Shown: piece by piece, positions 1-7,813 of the stretch
Layout: every line of letters begins with the position of its first letter
Position numbering within the stretch: position 1 is the first letter of the stretch
Assembly (NCBI GenBank): GCA_015486915.1
Contig: WFQS01000721.1
Location: forward strand, 1-14,626
Direction of reading: 5' to 3'
DNA: 14,626 nucleotides
From: Desulfobacteraceae bacterium
GTDB lineage: Bacteria > Desulfobacterota > Desulfobacteria > Desulfobacterales > Desulfobacteraceae
Program-made: the position numbers and the translations under genes
The notes under the pieces: generated by a model
Told to the model about the DNA's origin: nothing
Seen by the model: only the letters and a program-made list of their open reading frames with translations
Database searches by the model: none

Positions 1-18
1 GTGCTGTACTAAAGGTCA

Positions 19-36
19 AAGTACATTTTCGTACTT
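19..36. other. Small hairpin upstream of cheA
   Basis: A perfect 6-base inverted repeat (AAGTAC, 6-base loop, GTACTT) is followed by an A/T-rich stretch. It could be the terminator of a gene lying left of the window or part of the cheA control region. The stem is short and has few G/C pairs, so the functional reading is weak. Confidence 0.35.
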
Positions 37-91
37 AAATTAAAATAAAAATGACTTGATAACTTTTCAGAATTAAACGATAGCACTTGTT

Positions 92-128
92 AAGTATTTT
101 TATCAAAAAAAATTATTATTGATACTTT
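92..128 (+). promoter_or_regulatory. A/T-rich hairpin in the probable cheA leader
   Basis: AAGTA and TATCAA (with a T bulge between them) can pair with TTGATACTT across an A/T-rich loop. It lies about 50 bases before the cheA start, so it would fall in the mRNA leader if transcription starts upstream of it. The whole 1-175 stretch is A/T-rich. A possible -35-like TTGATA at 56-61 has only a poor -10 match at 79-84, and no clear sigma-28 or sigma-54 site was found. The hairpin is visible; a regulatory role is inference. Confidence 0.25.
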
Positions 129-175
129 GATCCCGGGTTCAAAGCCTCAGGGAAACGCTTTAAAGGAGATGCATC

Positions 176-3100
176 ATGATTGAAGACGATGAAACCCTGC
201 AGATGTATATTGAAGAATCGCTCGAGCATCTGTCCGATATTGAAAGTGACCTTCTTGCCATTGAAGAAGGTGGCAAAGATATTGATATCGATCTTGTCAA
301 TAACGTTTTCCGTGCTGCTCATTCCATAAAGGGAGGAGCCGGTTTCATGGGGCTTACAACCATAAAAGACCTTGGGCACAGTCTTGAAAATGTCCTTGAT
401 CTTATAAGGAATATGGAACTTGTTCCTGATTCAGACGTAATAAGTGTCCTGTTAAAGGGTTTTGATAAACTTGAAAACCTTATGAACAATATTGCCACAA
501 GCAATGAAGAAGATGTTTCAGAACACTTGACAGCACTTAAAAATATAACAGAGCAGCCTGCCGTGGAAGAGCAGGAGGTTTTTGTGGAAGATTCAAAGGA
601 AGATTCAAAGGAAAGATTTGATATCTGCCTCAGTGATGGCAGAATTTTTCCCCAGGTCTCACCATATGACATTGAGCAGTGCAGAAATGAAGGTAAATTC
701 ATTTTTATTGCTGAATACGAACTGATACGAGATCTGCAGCAGAAGAATAAAAATCCATTGGATTTTTTTGCTTCCCTTGAGAAAACAGGTACAATCCTTG
801 ATGCAAGAATAGGTGTTCAATCAATTGGCACGCTTTCCGAAACAACTCTGCCGGTTGAAATGCCCTTGCAATTGCTTTACGCTTCCATACTTGAGCCGGA
901 TATGGCAGGAACTCTTTTTGACCTTGAAGATGAATATATACATGTAATTTCTGAAGATATGATTCAATTATCTGAAATGCCGGAACTTTCAGAGCCCTCA
1001 CTGATGCCTGCACAAGATAAAGCAAAAGAACCTGAGATTGCCGTGTCAACCGTATCTGCACGTGAGACAGCTGTAGAATCGGTAACAGCACCATCCAGCC
1101 CTGCTGTTAAAGAAGAAAAAACACCTCCGGTGAAAATAGTTGAGTCCACTGAAAAAGGAACAAAAGCAGCCATCAGCGTTACAAAACCCCAGGGATCTTT
1201 AAGAATAAATGTAAACCTCCTTGATACCTTAATGAATCTTGCCGGAGAACTTGTTTTAAGCCGTAACCAGCTTCTACAGAGCATTACATCCTCAAACACA
1301 AAAGCTACTGAACTTTCAAGCCAGCACATAGACATGATCACTTCAGAACTCCAGGAAGCGATCATGAGAACAAGAATGCAGCCAATTGCAGTTGTTCTTA
1401 CTAAATTTACAAGGGTAGTCAGGGATCTTTCAAAAAAAGTAGGAAAGACAATTGACCTTGAAATTGAGGGAAAAGATGTTGAATTAGACAAAACCATCAT
1501 AGAATCTATTAATGACCCTTTGACACATCTTGTGAGAAATTCCGTTGACCACGGAATTGAACTTCCTGAAGACAGAAAAAAAGCAGGAAAAAACGCTACC
1601 GGAAAAATTGTTCTCAAAGCGTTTCATGATGCAGGCCAGGTAAATATTGTAATTTCCGATGATGGAAAGGGACTTGACCCTGACAGAATTGCCCTTACTG
1701 CTGTAAATAAAGGGTTAATGACGGAGCAGCAGGTTGACAAGCTTTCAGACAAAGAAAAGACAGAACTTATTCTTCTGCCCGGATTTTCTACGGCTGAAAA
1801 GGTAACGGATATCTCCGGCAGGGGTGTTGGTATGGATGTTGTTATGACCAACATTGAAAAACTTGGCGGGCTTCTTGAAATAAACTCAACCCTTGGTAAA
1901 GGAACCGATATACAGATTAAACTGCCCCTTACCCTGGCAATCATTCCAAGTCAGATCATCTCACTGGATAATGAAAAATATGCAATTCCCCAGGTTAACC
2001 TCGACGAGCTGTTGAGAATTCCTGCATCACAGATAAAAGAAAGAATAGAAAAAGTAGGAAATGCCGAAGTTGTAAGGCTCAGAGGTAATCTACTGCCTCT
2101 GCTGGACCTTGGCAAAGTGCTTGGAATCAATAAAAAATTTGTACATCCTGAAGAAAAAGCAGAGTACACTGACAGAAGAAAGTCCATTGCTGACAGACGA
2201 TCCACCTGCCACATTATTTCTGAAGACGGTGAAGAAGTAGTTGAACGCAGTGAAATCGCCTGTGAATCTGAAAAAAATTCTCAACGCAGTGACAGCGACA
2301 GGAGATACCATGCGGCCAGTGCCATTAATATTGCAGTGGTATCAGCAGGCTCATTCAAATACGGACTTGTAGTAGACGAATTGTGTGATTCCGAAGAAAT
2401 TGTTGTTAAACCACTTGGCAGACATCTCAAACAGTGCAGCGGATATGCAGGGGCAACTATCATGGGAGATGGCAAAGTTGCCCTGATTCTTGATGTCTCA
2501 AGCCTTGCACAGATGGCAGGACTCACCAACATGGCTGAAGTGGAAAGGATGGCACAAGCAGTTAAAGCAGCCGAGAAAGCAAGGGAAAGTGCAAAGGATA
2601 AAATTTCACTTCTTGTGTTTAAAAACGGTGAATCCGAATACTTTGCAGCACCGCTTAACCTTGTGGAGAGGATTGAAAGAATTCAAACATCAACTATTGA
2701 AGAGATCAGTGATCGAAAAGTGATCCAATACAGGGATGGTACTCTTCCCCTTTATGAACTTTCACAAGTAACGAAAATTGACCCTTTACCTGAAAGAGAT
2801 CAACAGGAAGTTATCGTTTTTACAGTAAAAAACAGGGAGTTGGGACTAATGGTTACCCCGCCCATTGATGCCGTTGAAGTAGCCCTTGAAATTGATGACT
2901 CAACACTGAAAATGCCCTGCATAAGCGGTTCCATGATTATTGATAAACATACAACGCTTCTTGTTGATATTTTTGAGCTTGTAAAACAACTTAATCCAGA
3001 TTGGTTTGAAGAAGAAAAAAATGCTGTCACCCAGATGGAGGATGACGGACAGAAAGTTATACTTTTTGCGGAGGATTCAGCCTTTTTCAGAAATCAGGTG

Positions 3101-3418
3101 AAAAAGTTTATGATTGAAGAAGGTTATCAGGTTATTGTTGCAGAAGACGGGGCAATAGCCTGGGAACTATTAAAAGAACGCTCGGATGAGATTGATATTG
3201 TTGTCACTGATCTTGAAATGCCGAATATGGATGGATTTGAACTTACTGAGAAGATTAAAAACGACCCGAAATTCTCTCATTTTACTGTAATTGCACTGAC
3301 ATCACTTGCAAGTGATGCACATATTGCAAAGGGGAAAAAAGTCGGTATAGATTCCTATGAAATAAAGTTAGACAGGGAAAACCTGATGAAAGTGATCAGG
3401 CAGTACCTGAACCTGTAA
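176..3418 (+). CDS. cheA: Hybrid chemotaxis histidine kinase CheA with two CheW-like domains and a C-terminal receiver
   Basis: Cytoplasmic histidine kinase that autophosphorylates in receptor-CheW arrays and passes phosphate to receiver domains. Domains in order: HPt (about 1-105) with phospho-acceptor His49 in AAHSIKGGAGF; a P2-like middle domain (about 147-270) of the type seen in long CheA proteins; a charged linker; P3 dimerisation helices (about 340-405); an HATPase core with N-box Asn455 (LVRNSVDHG), G1 at 495-499 (DDGKG) and G2 at 548-552 (GRGVG). The P5 CheW-like domain (about 615-790) is interrupted by a 60-residue hydrophilic insert (656-716) rich in DRR. A second CheW-like domain spans about 808-945. 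The receiver (about 960-1080) has acid pair E966/D967, phospho-acceptor D1012, T1042 and K1064. No membrane segment is seen. The ATG at 176 has AAGGAG at 163-168, a good spacing. It is longer than plain CheA (about 650 residues) because of the added domains. First gene of the chemosensory cluster. Confidence 0.96.
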   Translation: MIEDDETLQMYIEESLEHLSDIESDLLAIEEGGKDIDIDLVNNVFRAAHSIKGGAGFMGLTTIKDLGHSLENVLDLIRNMELVPDSDVISVLLKGFDKLENLMNNIATSNEEDVSEHLTALKNITEQPAVEEQEVFVEDSKEDSKERFDICLSDGRIFPQVSPYDIEQCRNEGKFIFIAEYELIRDLQQKNKNPLDFFASLEKTGTILDARIGVQSIGTLSETTLPVEMPLQLLYASILEPDMAGTLFDLEDEYIHVISEDMIQLSEMPELSEPSLMPAQDKAKEPEIAVSTVSARETAVESVTAPSSPAVKEEKTPPVKIVESTEKGTKAAISVTKPQGSLRINVNLLDTLMNLAGELVLSRNQLLQSITSSNTKATELSSQHIDMITSELQEAIMRTRMQPIAVVLTKFTRVVRDLSKKVGKTIDLEIEGKDVELDKTIIESINDPLTHLVRNSVDHGIELPEDRKKAGKNATGKIVLKAFHDAGQVNIVISDDGKGLDPDRIALTAVNKGLMTEQQVDKLSDKEKTELILLPGFSTAEKVTDISGRGVGMDVVMTNIEKLGGLLEINSTLGKGTDIQIKLPLTLAIIPSQIISLDNEKYAIPQVNLDELLRIPASQIKERIEKVGNAEVVRLRGNLLPLLDLGKVLGINKKFVHPEEKAEYTDRRKSIADRRSTCHIISEDGEEVVERSEIACESEKNSQRSDSDRRYHAASAINIAVVSAGSFKYGLVVDELCDSEEIVVKPLGRHLKQCSGYAGATIMGDGKVALILDVSSLAQMAGLTNMAEVERMAQAVKAAEKARESAKDKISLLVFKNGESEYFAAPLNLVERIERIQTSTIEEISDRKVIQYRDGTLPLYELSQVTKIDPLPERDQQEVIVFTVKNRELGLMVTPPIDAVEVALEIDDSTLKMPCISGSMIIDKHTTLLVDIFELVKQLNPDWFEEEKNAVTQMEDDGQKVILFAEDSAFFRNQVKKFMIEEGYQVIVAEDGAIAWELLKERSDEIDIVVTDLEMPNMDGFELTEKIKNDPKFSHFTVIALTSLASDAHIAKGKKVGIDSYEIKLDRENLMKVIRQYLNL
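587..610 (+). repeat. 12-base tandem duplication inside cheA
   Basis: Two perfect copies of GAAGATTCAAAG in tandem, in frame, encode EDSK twice (residues 138-145). They lie in the linker between the HPt and P2-like domains, where length changes are probably tolerated. Confidence 0.8.
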
Positions 3419-3443
3419 TTAGAAACCGCTTTGTTTTTTTATA

Positions 3444-3477
3444 AGAAAGAGAACGTAAATTTAATACGTTCATTTCT
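3444..3477 (+). terminator. Hairpin after cheA, possible terminator or attenuator
   Basis: GAACGTA (3451-3457) pairs perfectly with TACGTTC (3465-3471) over a 7-base loop. The outer AGAAA/TTTCT extends the stem with a small internal loop. A T-rich stretch follows. It lies 26 bases after the cheA stop and before cheW. The stem is A/T-rich and there is no uninterrupted T run, so it may only reduce read-through into cheW. Confidence 0.45.
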
Positions 3478-3480
3478 ATA

Positions 3481-3543
3481 TTTGTCAGAATCTTTGATTC
3501 TTTGAGGCACTGTAACGCAGTTCAGATCGGCCTCATGGCCGTT
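3481..3543 (-). repeat. Dispersed hairpin repeat, copy 1
   Basis: Read on the minus strand this holds, in order: hairpin CGGCC-ATGA-GGCCG (3528-3541), a small hairpin ACTG-CGTTA-CAGT, and hairpin AGAATC-AAA-GATTCT (3487-3501). The first and last hairpins, and the bases next to them, recur nearly unchanged in inverted orientation at 5990-6055. The first hairpin and the middle recur at 9855-9900. It ends just upstream of the cheW ribosome binding site. Confidence 0.85.
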
Positions 3544-3564
3544 ATATTTGAAGGAGAGATCAAC

Positions 3565-4014
3565 ATGGATGATACAGAAAATACTACAGAGACAGCCAGT
3601 ATGGAACTTGCTACTTTTTATGTTGGGGGCTCATTATACGGCATCGATATTATGAATATTCAGGAAATAAACAAACATTTCGAGGTTACAAAGGTTCCCC
3701 AGGCAGCAGAGTACATTATAGGAGTGCTCAATCTAAGAGGAAAAATTGTCACCATCCTTGATATAGGGAAAAAAATCGGGCTTTCACATATTGAAAGAAG
3801 CAAGGATAACAGAAATATCATTGTGCAGTCCCAGGATGAATATATCGGTCTTCTTGTTGATTCAATAAGCGACGTGGTGATTGCTGAGAAATCACATCTT
3901 GAACCTGCCCCCTCAAACCTGGGCGGCCTTGAAGGTAAATTTTTCAAATGTGTGCTGAAAACGGAAAAAAGTCTGATTGGGATTCTAAATATTGAAGAAG
4001 TATTAAAAGATTAA
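3565..4014 (+). CDS. cheW: Chemotaxis adaptor CheW
   Basis: Scaffold protein that couples chemoreceptors to CheA; a single CheW-like domain fills almost all 149 residues, the usual CheW length. The hallmark stretch VPQAAEYIIGVLNLRGKIV (about 44-62) includes the conserved NLRG. The following ILDIGKKIGL and the later YIGLLVDSISDVV are typical of the fold. The ATG at 3565 is chosen because AAGGAGAG lies at 3551-3558. An upstream in-frame start at 3502 would add 21 residues encoded by the dispersed repeat, which is implausible. CheW ends 18 bases before cheB and is read in the same direction as the neighbouring che genes. Confidence 0.95.
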   Translation: MDDTENTTETASMELATFYVGGSLYGIDIMNIQEINKHFEVTKVPQAAEYIIGVLNLRGKIVTILDIGKKIGLSHIERSKDNRNIIVQSQDEYIGLLVDSISDVVIAEKSHLEPAPSNLGGLEGKFFKCVLKTEKSLIGILNIEEVLKD

Positions 4015-4032
4015 AAAACGGAAAATTTTCAT

Positions 4033-5136
4033 ATGAATAAAATAAAAATTCTTGTTGTTGACGATACAATTGTCTATAGAAAAATCATAAGTGATGTACT
4101 GCATGATATGCCCGATGTTGAAGTGGTGGGATCTGCCAATAATGGTAAAATTGCCCTTTCAAGAATAAAGTCTTTAAAGCCTGATCTTGTCACACTGGAT
4201 ATTGAAATGCCGGAAATGAGCGGTATTGAGGTGCTTGAACATCTGAAACAGGTCCCTGATGCTCCCATTGCCGTTATGCTCAGTACCCTTACACATACGG
4301 GAAGTGACATGACGATAAGGGCTCTTGAACTTGGTGCTTTTGATTTCATCCCTAAACCTGACGGCGGCAGGATGGCAGAGAATATAATAAAAATCAAAAA
4401 AGCCTTTACCCCTATTTTTGAGTCTTATAAAAGGCAGAGAGCTCTTCGGCTTAAACTCAAAGGCGGCAGGAGTACTAACGAATCAATACACTTGAGAAAA
4501 CCTGTTTCCCGTCCTGTAACAGGAAGAGTTACAGCAGGTGCTGGAACAAGAAAAACCCTTTCAGAAATTGTTGGAATAGGAATTTCCACAGGTGGACCAA
4601 ATGCTCTTTCCAAAATGATACCGATGCTTACTGATAAAATCAATATACCTGTTTTAATTGTCCAGCACATGCCCCCCATGTTCACTGCATCCCTTGCAAA
4701 GAGCCTTAATGCAAAAAGCGCTCTTACGGTAAAAGAAGCAGAAAATGGTGACCCCATCGTACCGAACACGGTTTTTATTGCGCCAGGTGGTAAACAGATG
4801 AAGATAATAGCAGGGGCTGACGGAAAAACAAGAAACATAAAAATAACCGACGATCCACCTGAAAACAGCTGTAAGCCTTCTGCTGATTACCTTTTCAGAT
4901 CAATAGCCCAGCATTATATAGGAAGAGCCACAGGGGTGATTATGACAGGCATGGGTTCAGATGGGACAAAGGGCCTGCAGTTAATGAAAAAAAACGGGAG
5001 TATTATTATTGCCCAGGACCAGGCAACATGTACAGTATATGGCATGCCCAAAGAACCTATAGAATCAGGTATAACAGATGTCATTGCGCCTCTTGAAAAA
5101 ATTGCAGAAGAAATAACGAAAACCGTCATTAGATAA
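4033..5136 (+). CDS. cheB: Chemotaxis protein-glutamate methylesterase/deamidase CheB
   Basis: Response regulator enzyme that removes methyl groups from receptor glutamates, and may deamidate glutamines, opposing CheR. The N-terminal receiver (about 3-125) has the VVDD acid pair and phospho-acceptor D56 in TLDIEMPEMSG. A basic, poorly conserved linker (about 133-175) follows. The C-terminal esterase domain carries Ser185 (GISTGGP), His212 (QHMPP) and Asp310 (MGSDG), which line up with the catalytic triad of the family. At 367 residues it is normal size. The ATG at 4033 has only a weak upstream GGA. Short spacing to cheW (18 bases) and to cheR (12 bases) suggests translational coupling and one transcript. 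Confidence 0.96.
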   Translation: MNKIKILVVDDTIVYRKIISDVLHDMPDVEVVGSANNGKIALSRIKSLKPDLVTLDIEMPEMSGIEVLEHLKQVPDAPIAVMLSTLTHTGSDMTIRALELGAFDFIPKPDGGRMAENIIKIKKAFTPIFESYKRQRALRLKLKGGRSTNESIHLRKPVSRPVTGRVTAGAGTRKTLSEIVGIGISTGGPNALSKMIPMLTDKINIPVLIVQHMPPMFTASLAKSLNAKSALTVKEAENGDPIVPNTVFIAPGGKQMKIIAGADGKTRNIKITDDPPENSCKPSADYLFRSIAQHYIGRATGVIMTGMGSDGTKGLQLMKKNGSIIIAQDQATCTVYGMPKEPIESGITDVIAPLEKIAEEITKTVIR

Positions 5137-5148
5137 TAACGGGCTGAA

Positions 5149-5985
5149 ATGATAAAAATCACTCCTTCCGAATTTACCTTATTTAAAAAATACATTCTCG
5201 ATATATCAGGCATAGCCCTGACAAAGGGTAAAGAATACCTTATAGAAACCAGACTTAACCCGCTTGCAGAAGAACTTGGATGCTCATCCTACCTGGAGCT
5301 TTATCAAAAGGCAAAATCGGATTTTAAAAAAGAAATTGAAAAAAAAATTATTGATGCTATATCTACTAATGAAACGTATTTTTTCAGGGATAAATCTCCA
5401 TTTGAACTCCTTCAATTCAGAATTATCCCGGATCTTATTGACAAACGTTCAAAGGCGAGATCAGGAATCAGACCAAGTATACGTTTATGGAGCGCAGCAA
5501 ACTCAACGGGCCAGGAAATCTACAGTATTGCAATGGCGCTTCATGAAATAAATGTAACTCCAAAAGACTACAATATAAAACTTTTTGGAACTGACATATC
5601 CGATGCTGCAATAGCAAAAGCAAGTTATGGCAAATACAATAAATTCGAAATAGCAAGGGGGCTGGATCAAAAACGATTAAACAAATATTTTGTAAAGGAT
5701 AAGGATTCATGGAAAATCAAGGACGAACTGAGAGCCATGGTTCAGTTTAAAAAATTAAATCTCATGAAACCTTTTACAGGCCTGGGGAAGTTTGATATTG
5801 TACTTTGCAGAAACGTAATGATTTATTTTACAAGTGAAGACAGAAGAAAAATTTACAACAATATTGCAAAAGTCCTGGAACCTGACGGTTACCTGTTAAT
5901 AGGCTCTACAGAATCCCTTGCCAATGACTCCGATCTTTTTATACCAAAGAGATACTTAAAGTCTGTTTTTTATCAACCTAAATAG
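5149..5985 (+). CDS. cheR: Chemotaxis protein-glutamate O-methyltransferase CheR
   Basis: Transfers methyl groups from S-adenosylmethionine to receptor glutamates. An N-terminal helical domain (about 1-75) leads to TNETYFFRD (Asn74 to Phe79 region), the family signature. The SAM-binding Rossmann domain has SAANSTGQE (115-123), where the usual Cys before STG is Asn. LFGTDIS, FDIVLCRNVMIYF (from 215) and the ending LIGSTESL follow. No TPR extension is fused. The loop in the beta-subdomain (near VKDKDSWKIKDEL) is shorter than the E. coli loop, which hints at a CheR that does not need a receptor C-terminal pentapeptide; this is inference. The ATG at 5149 has a weak ribosome site, so coupling to cheB is likely. 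Confidence 0.95.
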   Translation: MIKITPSEFTLFKKYILDISGIALTKGKEYLIETRLNPLAEELGCSSYLELYQKAKSDFKKEIEKKIIDAISTNETYFFRDKSPFELLQFRIIPDLIDKRSKARSGIRPSIRLWSAANSTGQEIYSIAMALHEINVTPKDYNIKLFGTDISDAAIAKASYGKYNKFEIARGLDQKRLNKYFVKDKDSWKIKDELRAMVQFKKLNLMKPFTGLGKFDIVLCRNVMIYFTSEDRRKIYNNIAKVLEPDGYLLIGSTESLANDSDLFIPKRYLKSVFYQPK

Positions 5986-5989
5986 AATA

Positions 5990-6055
5990 TAATGGCCATG
6001 AGGCCGATCTGGATTTGCCCAGATTTGCCTCAAAGAATCAAAGATTCTGACAAAA
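5990..6055 (+). repeat. Dispersed hairpin repeat, copy 2
   Basis: Begins 5 bases after the cheR stop. It has TGGCC-ATGA-GGCCG (5993-6006), a central hairpin ATCTGG-ATTTGC-CCAGAT (6007-6024), and AGAATC-AAA-GATTCT (6034-6048). The left 18 bases and the right 29 bases match copy 1 (inverted), while the centre differs but can still pair. It could act as a structured 3' end for the cheWBR message. No T run follows in the + direction, so a classical intrinsic terminator is not clear. Confidence 0.85.
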
Positions 6056-6127
6056 AATGAAAGTTACACGTTGTTGTTTCACAAAGACTTTCTTATAAAA
6101 AAATTCTATCAAAACGGTATATTTTTT

Positions 6128-7813
6128 ATGAGTGAAATAAATCCAAAAGAGTTCATAGATGAGCTGATATTCTGCCTTAAAGAAAGAGATATTGTAAAAG
6201 CAAAAGCTCTTTTACAGTTTGCTTCTGATTCTGACATGGATACTGATCTGCAGAAAAAGGCTCTAACAGAACTTGGCAGGGCAGATGAAAAAATTGCCTT
6301 CCCCCTGCTTGAGTATCTTACAAAAATTAAAATTTCAAGTAATGAAATAAAAGATTCCCTGTACGAATTGATATTGGACAAAGCCTATGGGAACACAGAA
6401 CTTGTAATAAAATATATTACACAGAACAACAAGGAAAGCCAGCTGATATATCTTAAAGCCGCAGGTGATCTCCAGCTTGTAGATACCGCTCCCGTACTTG
6501 CGAAAATCCTTTCAAAAAGCACTGACATCGATATTCTCATTAAAACAATTGAAGCCATGGGAGCTTTGAGAATTAAAAAGTTTCTTCCTCTGTTTTCTGC
6601 AGTAATGGCAAGCAAAAAAGATGAAAAAATAAAACGGGCAGCTGTGTTTGCAATTGCTGAAACTGGCGGAAAAGAGGCTGTAAAAATTTTATCTTCAATG
6701 ATAAAGGGAAACGATGAACTTAATTTAATTATAATAGAAGCGCTTGCAGGAATTCAGGATAAATACGCACTTGATACAATTGCATCTCTGCTTAATTCTC
6801 CTCATACTCACATAAGAGATGCTGCAATTAACCAACTTATAAGAATCGGCAGTAAATCTGTGCCAATACTTACAGAAGCTATGTCTAATGCTAAGTCAGA
6901 TTATATGGTGCACCTGATCACAACTCTCGGGTATATCGGAGATCTTGCAGCAATCCCGGCTGTACTGGATATTGTAAATGTTAAACCAAAGGATCCGAAT
7001 ATAAGACAGGCTGCCTATGAAGCACTTGAAAGACTTCCATCGGCAAAATCAGCCATCAGCCTTGCAGTTGGTCTGCAGGATTCAGTCGAATCTGTTAGAA
7101 TGAGTGCTGCACGGGCAGTTGATAAAAACCTTTCAAAAGTGCTTGTGGCAGGGCTTAAAAATATTGTCAGACAGGAGAACAGTGATGCTGCAAACGCAGT
7201 TGCCGCTCTCATGGACACGTCAGCAGATAATATATTTAATTTTCTCCTTGAAGAAGAATCATTTATAAAACTTGCAACTGCCCACCTTGCATCCAAAGCA
7301 GATCCTTCAACATGCGAACATTTCTTAAATCTTTTAAAAAATAAAAATAAACAGGAGCTTGCCGAAACCATTGCATCCAGACTTCCGCATTTTGAGAATG
7401 ATAAGCCGGAATCTATTGATAAACAATTGTATGTTGTTGATGATTCAAAGATGATGCTGAAATTGTATCAGAATAAGCTTACAAATCTGGGATACAAACC
7501 AACATTATTCCAATTCCCCGGTGAAGCCATCAGTGCAGTAGCTGTGTCAAAGCCTGATCTTATAATTACCGACCTGAACATGCCGGACATAAACGGAATC
7601 GAACTTACCCAGGAAATAAGGAAAAAATATACAAGACAGCAGCTTCCCATTATTATGATCACAACCCAGAGTGATTTCATTGAAAATTCCAAATCAGGCA
7701 GCGGAGCAAAGGTTAATGATAATTTTCTAACCAAATCCGGTATCAGCAGGATACTGCACAAACCCTTCACCGACGAAGAGTTGAAAACCGCGGTTACATC
7801 TTTTCTGAAATAA
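6128..7813 (+). CDS. HEAT-repeat protein with C-terminal receiver domain
   Basis: A probable response-regulator-type protein of the chemosensory cluster. Residues about 10-425 are a run of paired amphipathic helices of the HEAT / PBS-lyase type (recurring patterns such as DAAINQLIRIGSKSVPILTEAM), expected to form a solenoid for protein binding. The receiver (about 433-561) has acid pair D438/D439, phospho-acceptor D482 (ITDLNMPDINGIEL), T512 and K545 (LHKPF), so all key residues are present. No DNA-binding, GGDEF or other enzymatic output domain follows. The ATG at 6128 (MSEINPKEF) is preferred over an upstream TTG at 6071, although neither has a clear ribosome site. It follows cheR by 142 bases holding repeat copy 2. 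Its partner is unknown; a phosphorylation-dependent scaffold is inference. Confidence 0.88.
   Translation: MSEINPKEFIDELIFCLKERDIVKAKALLQFASDSDMDTDLQKKALTELGRADEKIAFPLLEYLTKIKISSNEIKDSLYELILDKAYGNTELVIKYITQNNKESQLIYLKAAGDLQLVDTAPVLAKILSKSTDIDILIKTIEAMGALRIKKFLPLFSAVMASKKDEKIKRAAVFAIAETGGKEAVKILSSMIKGNDELNLIIIEALAGIQDKYALDTIASLLNSPHTHIRDAAINQLIRIGSKSVPILTEAMSNAKSDYMVHLITTLGYIGDLAAIPAVLDIVNVKPKDPNIRQAAYEALERLPSAKSAISLAVGLQDSVESVRMSAARAVDKNLSKVLVAGLKNIVRQENSDAANAVAALMDTSADNIFNFLLEEESFIKLATAHLASKADPSTCEHFLNLLKNKNKQELAETIASRLPHFENDKPESIDKQLYVVDDSKMMLKLYQNKLTNLGYKPTLFQFPGEAISAVAVSKPDLIITDLNMPDINGIELTQEIRKKYTRQQLPIIMITTQSDFIENSKSGSGAKVNDNFLTKSGISRILHKPFTDEELKTAVTSFLK

Noticed and set aside
133..152. 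A GGTTCAAA stretch recalling a tRNA T-arm before cheA.
   Set aside because: No acceptor, D or anticodon arms can be built around it, so it is chance similarity.
319..3030. Several long antisense frames opposite cheA.
   Set aside because: They mirror the coding frame of cheA, with compositions typical of antisense shadows (runs of Ser, Leu) and no motifs.
3502..3564. An upstream in-frame start for cheW adding 21 residues.
   Set aside because: The extra residues are translated from dispersed repeat copy 1, and a good ribosome site sits directly before the ATG at 3565.
3481..6055. A composite transposon carrying cheW-cheB-cheR between inverted repeats.
   Set aside because: No transposase, no visible target duplication, and the genes form a normal che cluster; a third copy elsewhere fits a dispersed intergenic repeat better.
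6071..6127. A TTG start for the HEAT-receiver gene adding 19 residues.
   Set aside because: No ribosome site and a hydrophobic, low-complexity-like extension; MSEINPKEF from the ATG at 6128 is a more natural start, though its ribosome site is also weak.
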